The notes: generated from the letters alone by a model not told the origin. 64,000 nucleotides of DNA from Deltaproteobacteria bacterium (GCA_031285295.1 JAITWK010000042.1:1-64000); one strand, 5' to 3'. Positions 1 through 7,827 are shown, numbered from the stretch's first letter. Made by a program: numbers and translations.

Positions 1-1285
1 CGTTCGGGCTGCCCCCGGCCAGTTGCACCAGAGAGGCGGCGGTCATGGCCGAGGCCACGCCAATTTCTGACTGGCACCCGCCAAGCGCACCGGAAACCGG
101 CGCGCGCATGGCGATTAAAACCCCCATCATGGCCCCGGCCAGAAGCGCCAGAAGCACCTCTTCTCTTTTAGCCCAGCGGTTTTCCGCCACGGTCATAAGC
201 GCACCGGGCATAACCCCACAGGCTCCGGCAGTTGGCGCGGCGGCAACACAGCCCATGCAGCCGTTGTGTTCCATCACCGCTATGGCCCTGGCTACCGCCG
301 TACCCATGATCCGGCCGGAAACATTTTTGCCTTGCTCCACCAGCCGCATGACTTTGGCCCCGTCATTTCCGGGCATGAACCCTCCGAGCAGACGGTTATT
401 ACCCTTGATGCTCACATTGACGGAAGCTTGCATTGTATCCCAGATTCTGCCTGCAAGACGAAGCACCTCTTCACGGCTCAGCCCGCTCCGCTTCTGCTCA
501 AAAGCGATGGCCATTTCCGGGATGGTGGTGTTTTTTTCCCGGCACAGGGCAAGAAGGCTCTCTATGCTTGTGAACAACGGAGCCGTATCCACAAGCGTGT
601 ATTCATAAATCGGGGCCAGCGGAAACACACGCGTCACTCCCGGCAGCGCGGCGATTTCGTGTAGCTGTTCCGGGGTGGCAGCCTTGCGCAACATGCCGGT
701 ATGGAGCGTTTTGCCGTTTATGATTTCGCACATGGTATCACACAGGAGATCGCCCAAAACAGGCCGCATGAGCACCTCCCCGGCGGCCTCGACCACCAGG
801 GCATGCGCGTTGCCGTAAAGGCAGAGGGAAAAGTCGTCCAGTTCCGTCATGCGTATTTCCCCGCCCCCCACAGAAATACCCACAACCTTCAGGCTTTTCC
901 CGTTTTTGGTGAGGCGCATGTCTACGGTGTTGGGGTTTTTGTCGGAGTCCGGATCCGGCACGATGGAAACGGGAATGCCTTTTTCCGCCGCCAGTTCATA
1001 GGCTCGGCGCAGATCCGGCGAGTCTTCATTAAGCCCAATCAGGCCGCCCACAATGGCGGAATCGCTGGCATGTCCCTTGTAGGTCTGGGCCAACGCGCCA
1101 TAAAAACGCAATTCGATGGCCTCCGGGTCGCCGCCGATAAACTGTCTGCCCATGCGCCCGATACGCAGCACGCCAGCCGTGTGCGAGCTGGAAGGTCCGG
1201 TCATGACCGGGCCAAGAGAATCAAAAAGGCTCATCAAGCGTTCGCTGCCCTCGTTTGCCGTTTTTTTACAGGAAGAACATCTCAC
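1..1285 (-). CDS. sdaA: L-serine dehydratase (iron-sulfur type, single chain), partial
   Basis: Reading the minus strand gives an open frame that runs off the left edge. It deaminates L-serine to pyruvate and ammonia in the cytoplasm, a source of pyruvate for an amino-acid-using anaerobe. The beta domain comes first, with the family signature GPSSSHTAG about 30 residues in and HASDSAIVGGLIGLNED further on. The alpha domain follows, with APTAGACGVMPGAL and GALGGCQSEIG, whose cysteines are candidate ligands of the oxygen-sensitive [4Fe-4S] cluster. This is the fused beta-alpha architecture; the C-terminus is missing because the window ends. I chose a GTG start at 1285 because GGAG lies 7 nt upstream; the extra N-terminus it adds begins MRCSSCKKTANEG. 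An ATG at 1234 (MSLFDSLGPV) is an alternative. It is the last gene of the TRAP/opine operon but is separated from the preceding gene by a 131-bp hairpin repeat. Confidence 0.88.
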   Translation of the reverse strand, partial: MRCSSCKKTANEGSERLMSLFDSLGPVMTGPSSSHTAGVLRIGRMGRQFIGGDPEAIELRFYGALAQTYKGHASDSAIVGGLIGLNEDSPDLRRAYELAAEKGIPVSIVPDPDSDKNPNTVDMRLTKNGKSLKVVGISVGGGEIRMTELDDFSLCLYGNAHALVVEAAGEVLMRPVLGDLLCDTMCEIINGKTLHTGMLRKAATPEQLHEIAALPGVTRVFPLAPIYEYTLVDTAPLFTSIESLLALCREKNTTIPEMAIAFEQKRSGLSREEVLRLAGRIWDTMQASVNVSIKGNNRLLGGFMPGNDGAKVMRLVEQGKNVSGRIMGTAVARAIAVMEHNGCMGCVAAAPTAGACGVMPGALMTVAENRWAKREEVLLALLAGAMMGVLIAMRAPVSGALGGCQSEIGVASAMTAASLVQLAGGSPN

Positions 1286-1333
1286 CGCATTACTCCATTA
1301 TAATTTATAGGTAGTCCTTCAATTTGAGCAAGC

Positions 1334-1464
1334 CCGGTAGTGCCTGCTTTTGTCGTCAGGCAAGGAAGATGAGTTTTTGCCGACGGGAGTGTACTCTTCT
1401 CGTACTCGACAGGAGGCAAAAACGACATCTGACGCAGCATCACGGCAAAATGAGGCACTACCGG
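1334..1464. repeat. Dispersed covarying hairpin element, copy 1
   Basis: Terminal arms CCGGTAGTGCC (1334-1344) and GGCACTACCGG (1454-1464) are perfect 11-bp complements. Inside lie TTTTG, then GCAAGGAAG (1360-1368), an inner arm ending GTTTTTGCC, the apical block GGGAGTGTACTCTT then CGTACTCGAC (1385-1410), the returning arm GGCAAAAAC, GACGCAG (1431-1437) and CAAAA. The same blocks recur in the same order at 22746 and 44125 with different stem sequences. The element fills most of the gap between the ornithine-cyclodeaminase-like gene, whose stop codon begins at the next base (1465), and serine dehydratase. No U-tract follows it on either strand, so it is not a standard terminator. Function unknown. 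Confidence 0.85.
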
Positions 1465-2469
1465 CTACACGAAGGGGAAATAGCTGCCCATGCCTTTGGC
1501 CTTGGCCCGCTGCCAGGCCAGATACGCAACGCCAACATCCATGCAGCCCGTGCCAATGGGCACGCAGATAACCCGATCATCGGCATCCTGCGCGGAAAAC
1601 TGCTTTTTGCCGGCCGCCAGATCACCAATGGTGCTGAACAGGGTCTGTTCGGTAATTTTACCGGCTTCGCCCAGCTTGCCTAGAGCGCCGCGATGTAAAG
1701 CCTGACCGGGGTGGTCAACCACAATCTTGTCGGCCTTGAGGATGCACTCATCCGAACATTCCTGATACGACCCCATGGGGAAAAGGAACATACCCGGCTT
1801 AAACCACGAATACTGGAAAAACGCTTCCTGGGCCTGGGTGACCAAAATGCATACATCCGCATCGGCAGCCGCTTCCGGCGTTGTGACCACTTCAATCGCG
1901 CCTTTTACATATTCCTGCATTTCCGCAGCAAAAGTCTCCGCGCCTGCCCGGTTGATGTCATAAACTTTCATTTCGCTGATCTCAAAAAGCTCGGCAATGG
2001 CCATGGTCTGGGTACGGCCCTGCATGCCCGCACCGTACAGGCCGATGCGCAGGCTTTTGCCCTTTTGGTACATGTATTTGAGGGCAACAGCCGTCTGGGC
2101 GCCGGTACGCATGTTGGTAATGAAAGCGCCGTCCATAACGGCCCGGAACTCACCGAGATGCGGGTCCAGCAGCAGGAGCATGGATGTAATATACGGCAGC
2201 CCCGCTTTTTTGCGTTCACCGAAAAAGCCGCCGGCCCACTTGATGCCAGCCATGTCGCACCAGCCTACATAGGCGGGCATGGCGTTCATGTATCCTTCAT
2301 AAGGCGGCCAGGGCGAGGTTTCACCAAGATTCAGCAGCACCTTGGTCGGGTTGATGACAGTGCCGTTTCCAAGGCCCTGGAAGGTTTTATCAACGCTTTC
2401 AACAACATCTTTCATGGTTACCAGAGACATGACGTCATTTTGATTAAGCAGCATGGTTTTATTGCTCAT
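1465..2469 (-). CDS. Ornithine cyclodeaminase / mu-crystallin family protein
   Basis: NAD(P)-dependent enzyme of the ornithine cyclodeaminase, alanine dehydrogenase and ketimine reductase family. The dinucleotide-binding fold is visible at IGLYGAGMQGRTQ near residue 140, preceded by the family sequence GAFITNMRTGAQTAVA, where an Arg contacts the substrate carboxylate. About 334 residues, normal for the family. I start at ATG 2469 (MSNKTMLLNQ) with GGAG 9 nt upstream; a TTG 15 nt earlier is also in frame but sits on the Shine-Dalgarno. It is cotranscribed downstream of an opine-dehydrogenase-like gene, so a ketimine or opine-derived amino acid is a more likely substrate than free ornithine; this is inference. 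The usual cyclodeaminase signature cannot be confirmed by eye. Its TAG stop abuts hairpin element copy 1. Confidence 0.8.
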   Translation of the reverse strand: MSNKTMLLNQNDVMSLVTMKDVVESVDKTFQGLGNGTVINPTKVLLNLGETSPWPPYEGYMNAMPAYVGWCDMAGIKWAGGFFGERKKAGLPYITSMLLLLDPHLGEFRAVMDGAFITNMRTGAQTAVALKYMYQKGKSLRIGLYGAGMQGRTQTMAIAELFEISEMKVYDINRAGAETFAAEMQEYVKGAIEVVTTPEAAADADVCILVTQAQEAFFQYSWFKPGMFLFPMGSYQECSDECILKADKIVVDHPGQALHRGALGKLGEAGKITEQTLFSTIGDLAAGKKQFSAQDADDRVICVPIGTGCMDVGVAYLAWQRAKAKGMGSYFPFV

Positions 2470-2515
2470 AATATTGTTCTCCAAAAAAAGTTAAAAGTTC
2501 GCAGCCGTGACGGCC

Positions 2516-3583
2516 TTAGAGCAGTTCCGCAATATCGCGCACACTTTTACCGGTCAGGCCCATGGCCTCCACATTATGACCCAGCGCAGCCTGGCCGCCC
2601 CCCATAACGAGGTCGCACAGGGCGAAAGTGGCGTTCATAATCGGGGTTGGCACACCCGCCAGCCTGCCAAGATCCATGGCAGGTAGCAGGCTGAAAGGTA
2701 CATCTTCCGTAAGGAATCGATGCCACATGGTTTTGGGAGCGGCTATTCCCGCATAGACGGCGTTATTACGGATAACCTCATAAAGGGAATCGCCGGGAAT
2801 GGAATACATATCCCGGATGGATTGCGCAGCGCCGGGCAATTGCAGCCCAAAGGCCGCACCAACGGCCAGACGCTCCCGGTCAAACTCCTCCATGGCCGCG
2901 CATACCAGAGGCGGCATGCCCTCCGCGTAAAATTTGAAATCCCTGGCCCCATCAATGAGGCCGCAGTTCATCAGCATCGGCAGGCAATGCACGACCATGT
3001 TGATCCCGGCCATGCTGGTTTCCAGCACATTTACCCCACGCTGCCACGTAGTTACACAGGCGTCTTTAAGGGCGGAACTCACCGCCTCGTAATCAGTCAT
3101 GGGCAGCGTTGCCAAGGCAAGATGCTTTACGCTCTTTATATCAACGATACCGGGTTCAATGGCCGCGCAAACGTAGGGCAGATTATCCATCTCACCCACA
3201 AGAACCTTTTTGCCCAGCACGGCCAGCCTGCGCTTCAGGGCAAACGTGCCGTAGTTACCCGGCGAGAGGACGATGATCTGCCCGTCTTCAAAGTACGGCA
3301 GGGTCAGATCGAAAAAAGGCTTCTGCGCGAATGAAGGCGCGGTGAAATAGATGATCTCCGCCCCGGCCAGAGCTTTGGCGGCATCCGTGGTCGCAAGGCG
3401 CAGCCTGCCCTGTCCGGAAATTTTGTTTCCAAGTGTTATTACGCGCCCTCTGGCGTTGATGGCGTCGATCTTCGCCGCAAAATCAGGATGCTCGTAGAGC
3501 GTGACCTCATGCCCGCACAGGGCGAGGTCGCCTGCCAGAGCCTGCCCGCCATGTCCGGCGCTCATAACCACTATCGCAGCCAT
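2516..3583 (-). CDS. NAD/NADP octopine/nopaline dehydrogenase family protein
   Basis: Belongs to the opine dehydrogenase family, which joins or cleaves a secondary amine between an amino acid and a 2-oxo acid using NAD(P)H. The N-terminus has a Rossmann fold (AAIVVMSAGHGGQALAGDLA, then HEVTLYEH), and the C-terminal all-alpha half carries conserved polar residues (NMVVHCLPMLMN near residue 200, with His as the catalytic candidate; family inference). Length about 355 residues, usual for the family. Start at ATG 3583 is set by a strong AAGGAGG 8 nt upstream; the longer in-frame extension to 3658 reads through a hairpin and looks non-coding. Neighbours are a TRAP transporter upstream and an ornithine-cyclodeaminase-like gene downstream, so a catabolic role on an imported opine-like compound is plausible. 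The substrate is not predictable from sequence. Confidence 0.82.
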   Translation of the reverse strand: MAAIVVMSAGHGGQALAGDLALCGHEVTLYEHPDFAAKIDAINARGRVITLGNKISGQGRLRLATTDAAKALAGAEIIYFTAPSFAQKPFFDLTLPYFEDGQIIVLSPGNYGTFALKRRLAVLGKKVLVGEMDNLPYVCAAIEPGIVDIKSVKHLALATLPMTDYEAVSSALKDACVTTWQRGVNVLETSMAGINMVVHCLPMLMNCGLIDGARDFKFYAEGMPPLVCAAMEEFDRERLAVGAAFGLQLPGAAQSIRDMYSIPGDSLYEVIRNNAVYAGIAAPKTMWHRFLTEDVPFSLLPAMDLGRLAGVPTPIMNATFALCDLVMGGGQAALGHNVEAMGLTGKSVRDIAELL

Positions 3584-3618
3584 TGTGCTACCTCCTTCAT
3601 TACTCTCTGATGATTCCC

Positions 3619-3657
3619 TGCGCCCACCCCGGAGAACCATGCCCCGGGGTGGGCGCA
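3619..3657 (-). other. Intercistronic hairpin after dctP
   Basis: Perfect 14-bp inverted repeat TGCGCCCACCCCGG (3619-3632) with CCGGGGTGGGCGCA (3644-3657). It lies between the solute-binding-protein gene and the opine dehydrogenase gene and lacks a U-tract. Such hairpins after binding-protein genes often protect the upstream message and raise its level over downstream genes; that role is inferred. Confidence 0.6.
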
Positions 3658-3664
3658 TAAAGAA

Positions 3665-4660
3665 TTACATGCCCAGGGCAGAAAAAATTTCCGCGTAAGC
3701 GTTTTCGCCCACGATTTTTCTGAATTCGGGGAACACTTTTTCCTTGGCGATGTCGGCAAAGACTTTCAGCTCTTCGGTACTGAGTCGAACAACCTTGCAG
3801 CCTTTCTGCTCCAGCAGATCCTCATAGCTTTTCTGTTCCTCTTCCGCTTTGGCCCAACGGCGATTTTCAAACTCGGCAGCGGTTTTTTCAAACAGTGCCT
3901 TGTCCCTGGCGGAGAGTTCCTCATACAGTTCTTCGTTGACCAGCAGGGGCCAGATTTCAAAATGCGTGTTGGCCGGGACATACCAGTTAATGAGATCCCG
4001 GAAATTCATGTAGTAGCTTTCCGCGCCGCCGCCGAAAATGCCGTCAACCATGCCGGTCTGCGCACCGGTGAAAAATTCCGAAAAAGGCAGGGGGGTAGCC
4101 TGATAGCCCAGGCTGTTCGCCAGCACTTCAAAGGTCTTCATTGCGGGGACGCGCACTTTGCAATTCTGGCTGACATTGGGATTTTTGGGGTCAGCGGGCT
4201 CCTTGGTCAACCCGATGCCACCGAAGTACACCGGCCACCAGCCAAGAACCTTGATGCCCTGCCTTTTGAAACGCTTGGCAATGTAGTTGGAAAGCGGGCC
4301 GCCCGTACTGAACATTTTTTTGCCGCTCTCGTAATCAAACACGATATACTGCAAGGTGCCGATGAGAAGATTCTTGTCCACCTGGGTGGCGATAGATTCG
4401 CAGCTCATTTCAACGGAACCAAGCCCAACCCGCTCCTGCACAACTGTGTAGTCGCCAAGCTGGCTGCTGCCGAAAATTTTGATGTTAATCCGGCCATTCG
4501 TGCCTTTGCGTATCTCGTCCGCGAACCAGGAGAGATCCTTGTCTATTTCCGCTCCGGCGGGACGAATGTGCGCGACTTTCCAGTCAGCGGCCATGGCCTG
4601 CCCGGCTATGATAGCCCCGCAAATAACAGCCGTTAAAGCCCAAATAACAATCCGTTTCAT
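3665..4660 (-). CDS. dctP: TRAP transporter solute-binding protein, DctP family
   Basis: Periplasmic substrate-binding subunit of a tripartite ATP-independent transporter. An N-terminal signal peptide is clear: MKRIVIWALT, a hydrophobic stretch, then a likely cleavage after GQAMA with ADWKVAH as mature start. The DctP fold follows, including FGSSQLGDY, the PVYFGGIGLT region, and KVRVPAMKTFEVLANSLG, where the Arg normally makes a salt bridge to the substrate carboxylate. About 331 residues, normal length. Start ATG 4660 is supported by AAAGGAG 6 nt upstream. Flanked on both sides by intercistronic hairpins, and followed by opine dehydrogenase, cyclodeaminase-like and serine dehydratase genes, so the ligand is probably an amino-acid-like carboxylate (inference). 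Confidence 0.92.
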   Translation of the reverse strand: MKRIVIWALTAVICGAIIAGQAMAADWKVAHIRPAGAEIDKDLSWFADEIRKGTNGRINIKIFGSSQLGDYTVVQERVGLGSVEMSCESIATQVDKNLLIGTLQYIVFDYESGKKMFSTGGPLSNYIAKRFKRQGIKVLGWWPVYFGGIGLTKEPADPKNPNVSQNCKVRVPAMKTFEVLANSLGYQATPLPFSEFFTGAQTGMVDGIFGGGAESYYMNFRDLINWYVPANTHFEIWPLLVNEELYEELSARDKALFEKTAAEFENRRWAKAEEEQKSYEDLLEQKGCKVVRLSTEELKVFADIAKEKVFPEFRKIVGENAYAEIFSALGM

Positions 4661-4694
4661 TCCAGACTCCTTTGTATAGCGGTTAGGAAAGACA

Positions 4695-4730
4695 TCCTGA
4701 CGGCGGAGTGACGCACATACGCCGTCAGGA
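4695..4730 (-). other. Intercistronic hairpin between dctM and dctP
   Basis: Perfect 11-bp inverted repeat TCCTGACGGCG (4695-4705) with CGCCGTCAGGA (4720-4730) in the 128-nt gap between the large permease gene and the binding-protein gene. No U-tract. Possibly an mRNA processing or stability element allowing higher dctP expression. Confidence 0.55.
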
Positions 4731-4788
4731 CAAAACAAATGACTATTTTATTGCTTCAATGCGATCCTGCCGTCTGCATCCGCAAGCC

Positions 4789-6090
4789 CTAGAAACCCAG
4801 CAGCCTAGGCAGGAAGAGGGATACTGCGGGCACATAGGTTGTCAGCAGCATGACCGGGACATAGCCAAGCAGGAAAATCATGATCGGCGGCAGAATCTCC
4901 GTAAACTCCACCTTGCCGATGCGCATACCGAGGTACAGCAGGCTGGCGTAAGGCGGCGTGAGGCTGCCGATAGCCAGATTGACGCCAAAAATGGCCGCGT
5001 ACTGCACCGGGTCGATGCCAATGGCGGTAGCAAGCGGCAGCAGCAAGGGCGCACACAGGATAATGCCCGTGGTGTCATTGACGATCATCCCTACAAACAG
5101 CAGAAGAAGGTTGAGCAGAATAAGAATGACCATTTTGCTTTCCGTGATGTTGAAAACAGCCTCCACAATCATCTGCGGAATCTGGAGCATGACATAGGTC
5201 TGACTAAGCATCATGCTGCAAAGAATCATGATCATGATGGAGCCCACGGATACGGCGGACACAACGGAAACTTTGTACCAATTTTTGAGGTTAAGCCCCC
5301 GGTAAACAAAAAAGCCCACCGGGATGGCGTAGGCCACGGCCACGGCGGCGGCTTCGGTCGGCGTCATCACGCCGGTATAGATACCGCCGAGGATAATAAC
5401 GGGCATGGCAATGGCGGGCAGAGCTTTCCAGCCGCGAATGGCCAGCTGTCTGCGCTTTTCCTCCCTGCTCATGGGCGGCAGCATGACCAGAGGAAAACGC
5501 GCGGCGTAAAACCTATTGATCAAACAGAAAATGAGGGTAACGAGAATGCCGGGAATAACCGTGGCGAGAAAACAGGCCAGAACGCTGGTGCCCGTAACCC
5601 AGCCAAAGATAATCATCGGAGTGCTGGGCGGTATGAGAACCCCGAGCAGCGAGGACGCGGTAACCAGAGCCGTGGCAAAAGGACGCGGATAGCCGCGCTT
5701 GACCATTTCCGGAATCAGCATGTTGCCGGTGGCGGCAACTCCGGTAAAGCCACTACCGGAGATGGCACCAATCAAGGCGCAGGAGATGGTAGCAACCACG
5801 CCAAGCCCGCCGCGCACCCGGCCGACAAAAACATCCACAAATTCGAGCAAATATTTGGCGATACCGCTGTCGCTCATCAACGAACCGGCATAAATGAACA
5901 GAGGAATGCAAAGAAGCGTGGGGCTCAAAATCTGCTGCACGCCCCAAAGCACCATGCCTTTCATGGAAACATCGCCCACAACGCTCATAAAGCAAAGCGC
6001 ACCGCCAAAACACAGGGTAATGGGTACGCCAAGAGAAAGCAGGCCCATGAGAATTGCCAAAGAAATGAGTGAAAGAACTACCGGATCCAT
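4789..6090 (-). CDS. dctM: TRAP transporter large permease subunit, DctM family
   Basis: Integral inner-membrane subunit that carries out sodium-driven substrate uptake with DctQ and DctP. 433 residues with about 12 hydrophobic segments. DctM-family features include GVPITLCFGGAL near the N-terminus, SGSGFTGVAATGNMLIPEM around residue 125 and VGMIVNDTTGIILCAPLLLP near residue 335. The start codon overlaps the dctQ stop by one base, so translation of the two is probably coupled. Part of the operon running dctQ to serine dehydratase. Confidence 0.94.
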   Translation of the reverse strand: MDPVVLSLISLAILMGLLSLGVPITLCFGGALCFMSVVGDVSMKGMVLWGVQQILSPTLLCIPLFIYAGSLMSDSGIAKYLLEFVDVFVGRVRGGLGVVATISCALIGAISGSGFTGVAATGNMLIPEMVKRGYPRPFATALVTASSLLGVLIPPSTPMIIFGWVTGTSVLACFLATVIPGILVTLIFCLINRFYAARFPLVMLPPMSREEKRRQLAIRGWKALPAIAMPVIILGGIYTGVMTPTEAAAVAVAYAIPVGFFVYRGLNLKNWYKVSVVSAVSVGSIMIMILCSMMLSQTYVMLQIPQMIVEAVFNITESKMVILILLNLLLLFVGMIVNDTTGIILCAPLLLPLATAIGIDPVQYAAIFGVNLAIGSLTPPYASLLYLGMRIGKVEFTEILPPIMIFLLGYVPVMLLTTYVPAVSLFLPRLLGF

Positions 6091-6632
6091 CAGCTTGCAA
6101 CCTCCTCGGTGATTTTTCCGATACCTGAATTGGTAGCCTGGTAAGCCCTGAAGTACTCAAAGGCTTCAATTGCCGAGTAAACCAGCATCATGGCAAAAAC
6201 GACAAACGGCACCACTTCGATGTAAAACCAGGGAATAAACAGCGTGTCCGTAACCTTTTCCATGCGGAGGGAATATTTCAGGAGGTCGTATCCCCAATAG
6301 GTCAGCCAGCAGATCACTATGGAGGAAATAACAGCGGCGAAAGACCGTATGGCGTAAATGTTTTTCTGCTTTTTGATACAAATTTCCAAAACACGGGCTA
6401 CAAGCTGCCCTTTCTCCGCAGAAGCCTTGGCCGCAGCGCCCAGATACAGCCAGATGGTCGGGAAGTAACACAGCTCTTCGATGCCAAGCAGGGGCATCCG
6501 CATGACATAGCGCAGAAACACCTGAAGGCAGGCCAGGGCGGCAATTGCCACAAGGTTCACGACCAGGAACGCGTCAACGGCATGGTCAATGGCGACAAGC
6601 GCGGCGTTCCGACGAAAAACGTCTTTATCCAA
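6090..6632 (-). CDS. dctQ: TRAP transporter small permease subunit, DctQ family
   Basis: Four-helix membrane partner of DctM. 180 residues; hydrophobic segments lie around residues 20-45, 50-70, 95-115 and 135-155, and the family sequence FLRYVMRMPLLGIEEL follows the first helix. The start is TTG at 6632, preceded by AAGGAG with 7 nt spacing; no ATG is available near the N-terminus. First gene of the operon; the 338-nt region upstream holds the probable promoter and operators. The stop overlaps the dctM start by one base. Confidence 0.9.
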   Translation of the reverse strand: MDKDVFRRNAALVAIDHAVDAFLVVNLVAIAALACLQVFLRYVMRMPLLGIEELCYFPTIWLYLGAAAKASAEKGQLVARVLEICIKKQKNIYAIRSFAAVISSIVICWLTYWGYDLLKYSLRMEKVTDTLFIPWFYIEVVPFVVFAMMLVYSAIEAFEYFRAYQATNSGIGKITEEVAS

Positions 6633-6685
6633 AGCACTTCTCCTTCTTTAAAAAAAGTTTAACTCAACTATGTGTATTTTAAGGG

Positions 6686-6770
6686 AGTCTGTCAGACTGC
6701 CCTTGTTTGCGGATGTTTTTATTTAATCCTTTTTTGTTTATTGTCTGCTGTCAGACAACCGGACATTATA
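6686..6770 (-). promoter_or_regulatory. Promoter and paired palindromic operators of the TRAP/opine operon
   Basis: Within the 338-nt gap 6633-6970 I see two palindromes with the same half-site: AGTCTG-T-CAGACT (6686-6698) and TTGTCTG-CTGT-CAGACAA (6741-6758). A TATAAT (minus strand, 6765-6770) lies directly upstream of the second palindrome, so a repressor bound there would cover the transcription start region. The neighbouring FadR-type gene encodes the obvious candidate binder. A good -35 is not clear. The rest of the gap is AT-rich and holds the terminator of the regulator gene. Confidence 0.6.
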
Positions 6771-6894
6771 AAATTTTATTAAACTTGTAAATAGCCAGCA
6801 GCGGATCCAAAAATGCTATTTTTACCGAATGTTAGGTGACTTTGCCTTTAAAAGACCGGTGTGAAAGGATCCTGGCAAGGGAGAGCAAGAAGCG

Positions 6895-6930
6895 AAAAAA
6901 ACGCGACCCGCTATAATTGCGGATCGCGTT
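6895..6930 (-). terminator. Terminator downstream of the GntR-family gene
   Basis: On the minus strand ACGCGATCCGC pairs with GCGGGTCGCGT (6919-6929 with 6901-6911, one mismatch) and is followed by a run of seven T. It lies about 40 nt past the regulator stop codon. Confidence 0.75.
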
Positions 6931-6970
6931 CAAGGCACTTTTAAAGCTTAAGCGGAAGTGAGGCTGTGGT

Positions 6971-7636
6971 TTAGTTGGGATTGGGATTACCCGGCTTTCG
7001 CCAGATATAAACCACATGCTTCATCATGACCTGACGGGCTCTGGCAGGCGGGCCATTCTTGATGGCTTCAAACACCTGAATATGCTCCACCCGGTCCTGA
7101 TCCGGCAGAATAATAAAATTCAGATCGCGCAGCCCTTTAAAGCTTTCTTCAAGCTGCGCCACCATGCCGGTAAGTATGGGATTGTGCGAAAGTTGCAGAA
7201 CCTCTTCATGAAAACGCCTGTGCGCGTTTGATAATTCCTGCCCTTCCGTGAAAATAATGCGCTCCAGATTCGCAAGTTCTTCTGGCGTGGCCCGTTCGCA
7301 AGCCCAGTAAGCGGCCTGCCCGTGCAAGACCTGGCGCATTTCTATAAAACTGGTGTATGGTTCCACCAAAAGGCTGCCCAGCGCGTCAATCGCGGGTGAC
7401 TGGTTGGGCACTGCCCGCAAAAAAGTTCCGCGCCCGGCTCTGGATTCCAGAATTCCTGAATAGGAAAGAGCTTTCAGCACTTCCCGGATGCATGCGCGGC
7501 TGACCTGAAAAGCTTCCGCAAGGGCAATCTCGCCGGGGAGCTTTTCCCCTACCTGCCAGGTTCCCCCGTTGATAGCTTCAGTCAACGCCTGCATCACTTC
7601 TTTATGCAGCGTTTTTTTTACAATAGGTTTCAGCAT
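6971..7636 (-). CDS. GntR-family transcriptional regulator, FadR/FCD type
   Basis: DNA-binding regulator. The N-terminal winged helix-turn-helix covers roughly residues 8-70: GEKLPGEIALAEAFQVSRAC followed by IREVLKALSYSGILESRAGRGTF, the standard GntR pattern. The C-terminal FCD-type helical domain shows FIEMRQVLHGQAAYWACERA, FHEEVLQLSHNPIL, and a late HVVYIW; the metal-binding Asp/His set usual for FCD is partly recognisable (FHEE). About 221 residues. Start ATG 7636 is chosen over an in-frame TTG at 7654. Encoded just upstream of the dctQ operon on the same strand but with its own terminator between, so it is probably a local regulator that responds to the imported substrate or a breakdown product and binds the CAGAC palindromes. 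Confidence 0.88.
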   Translation of the reverse strand: MLKPIVKKTLHKEVMQALTEAINGGTWQVGEKLPGEIALAEAFQVSRACIREVLKALSYSGILESRAGRGTFLRAVPNQSPAIDALGSLLVEPYTSFIEMRQVLHGQAAYWACERATPEELANLERIIFTEGQELSNAHRRFHEEVLQLSHNPILTGMVAQLEESFKGLRDLNFIILPDQDRVEHIQVFEAIKNGPPARARQVMMKHVVYIWRKPGNPNPN

Positions 7637-7720
7637 TGCTACCTGCCTGGACAATATAATATTTTAATAACCGCTTTTACCCCAAAAGAAAAGAGTGGCG
7701 CACTCAACTTGAAAAGCGGC

Positions 7721-7752
7721 AAAGTTAAGTGTATGCTCATGCACTTAACTTT
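7721..7752. promoter_or_regulatory. Perfect inverted repeat upstream of gltX
   Basis: AAAGTTAAGTG (7721-7731) and CACTTAACTTT (7742-7752) are exact 11-bp complements with a 10-nt spacer. A smaller hairpin, GAGTG-GCG-CACTC, lies just before it (7692-7704). It sits between the divergent GntR gene and gltX. Operator or leader structure are both possible; no U-tract follows, so it is not a terminator. Confidence 0.45.
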
Positions 7753-7827
7753 ACTTGCCAAACAGGCTTAACCCCTTCTATTTTTTCAAAAAACATTGAA
7801 TACAACAATAATCTCCCGAGGTATAAT

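Noticed and set aside
45..1310. Plus-strand open frames in the first 1.3 kb
   Set aside because: The minus strand encodes serine dehydratase with clear motifs over the whole stretch.
1334..1464. Hairpin elements as integron attC sites
   Set aside because: They lie after stop codons and are imperfect palindromes, but the ends lack the GTTRRRY and RYYYAAC core sites and the conserved part is the tip, the reverse of attC. No integrase is present.
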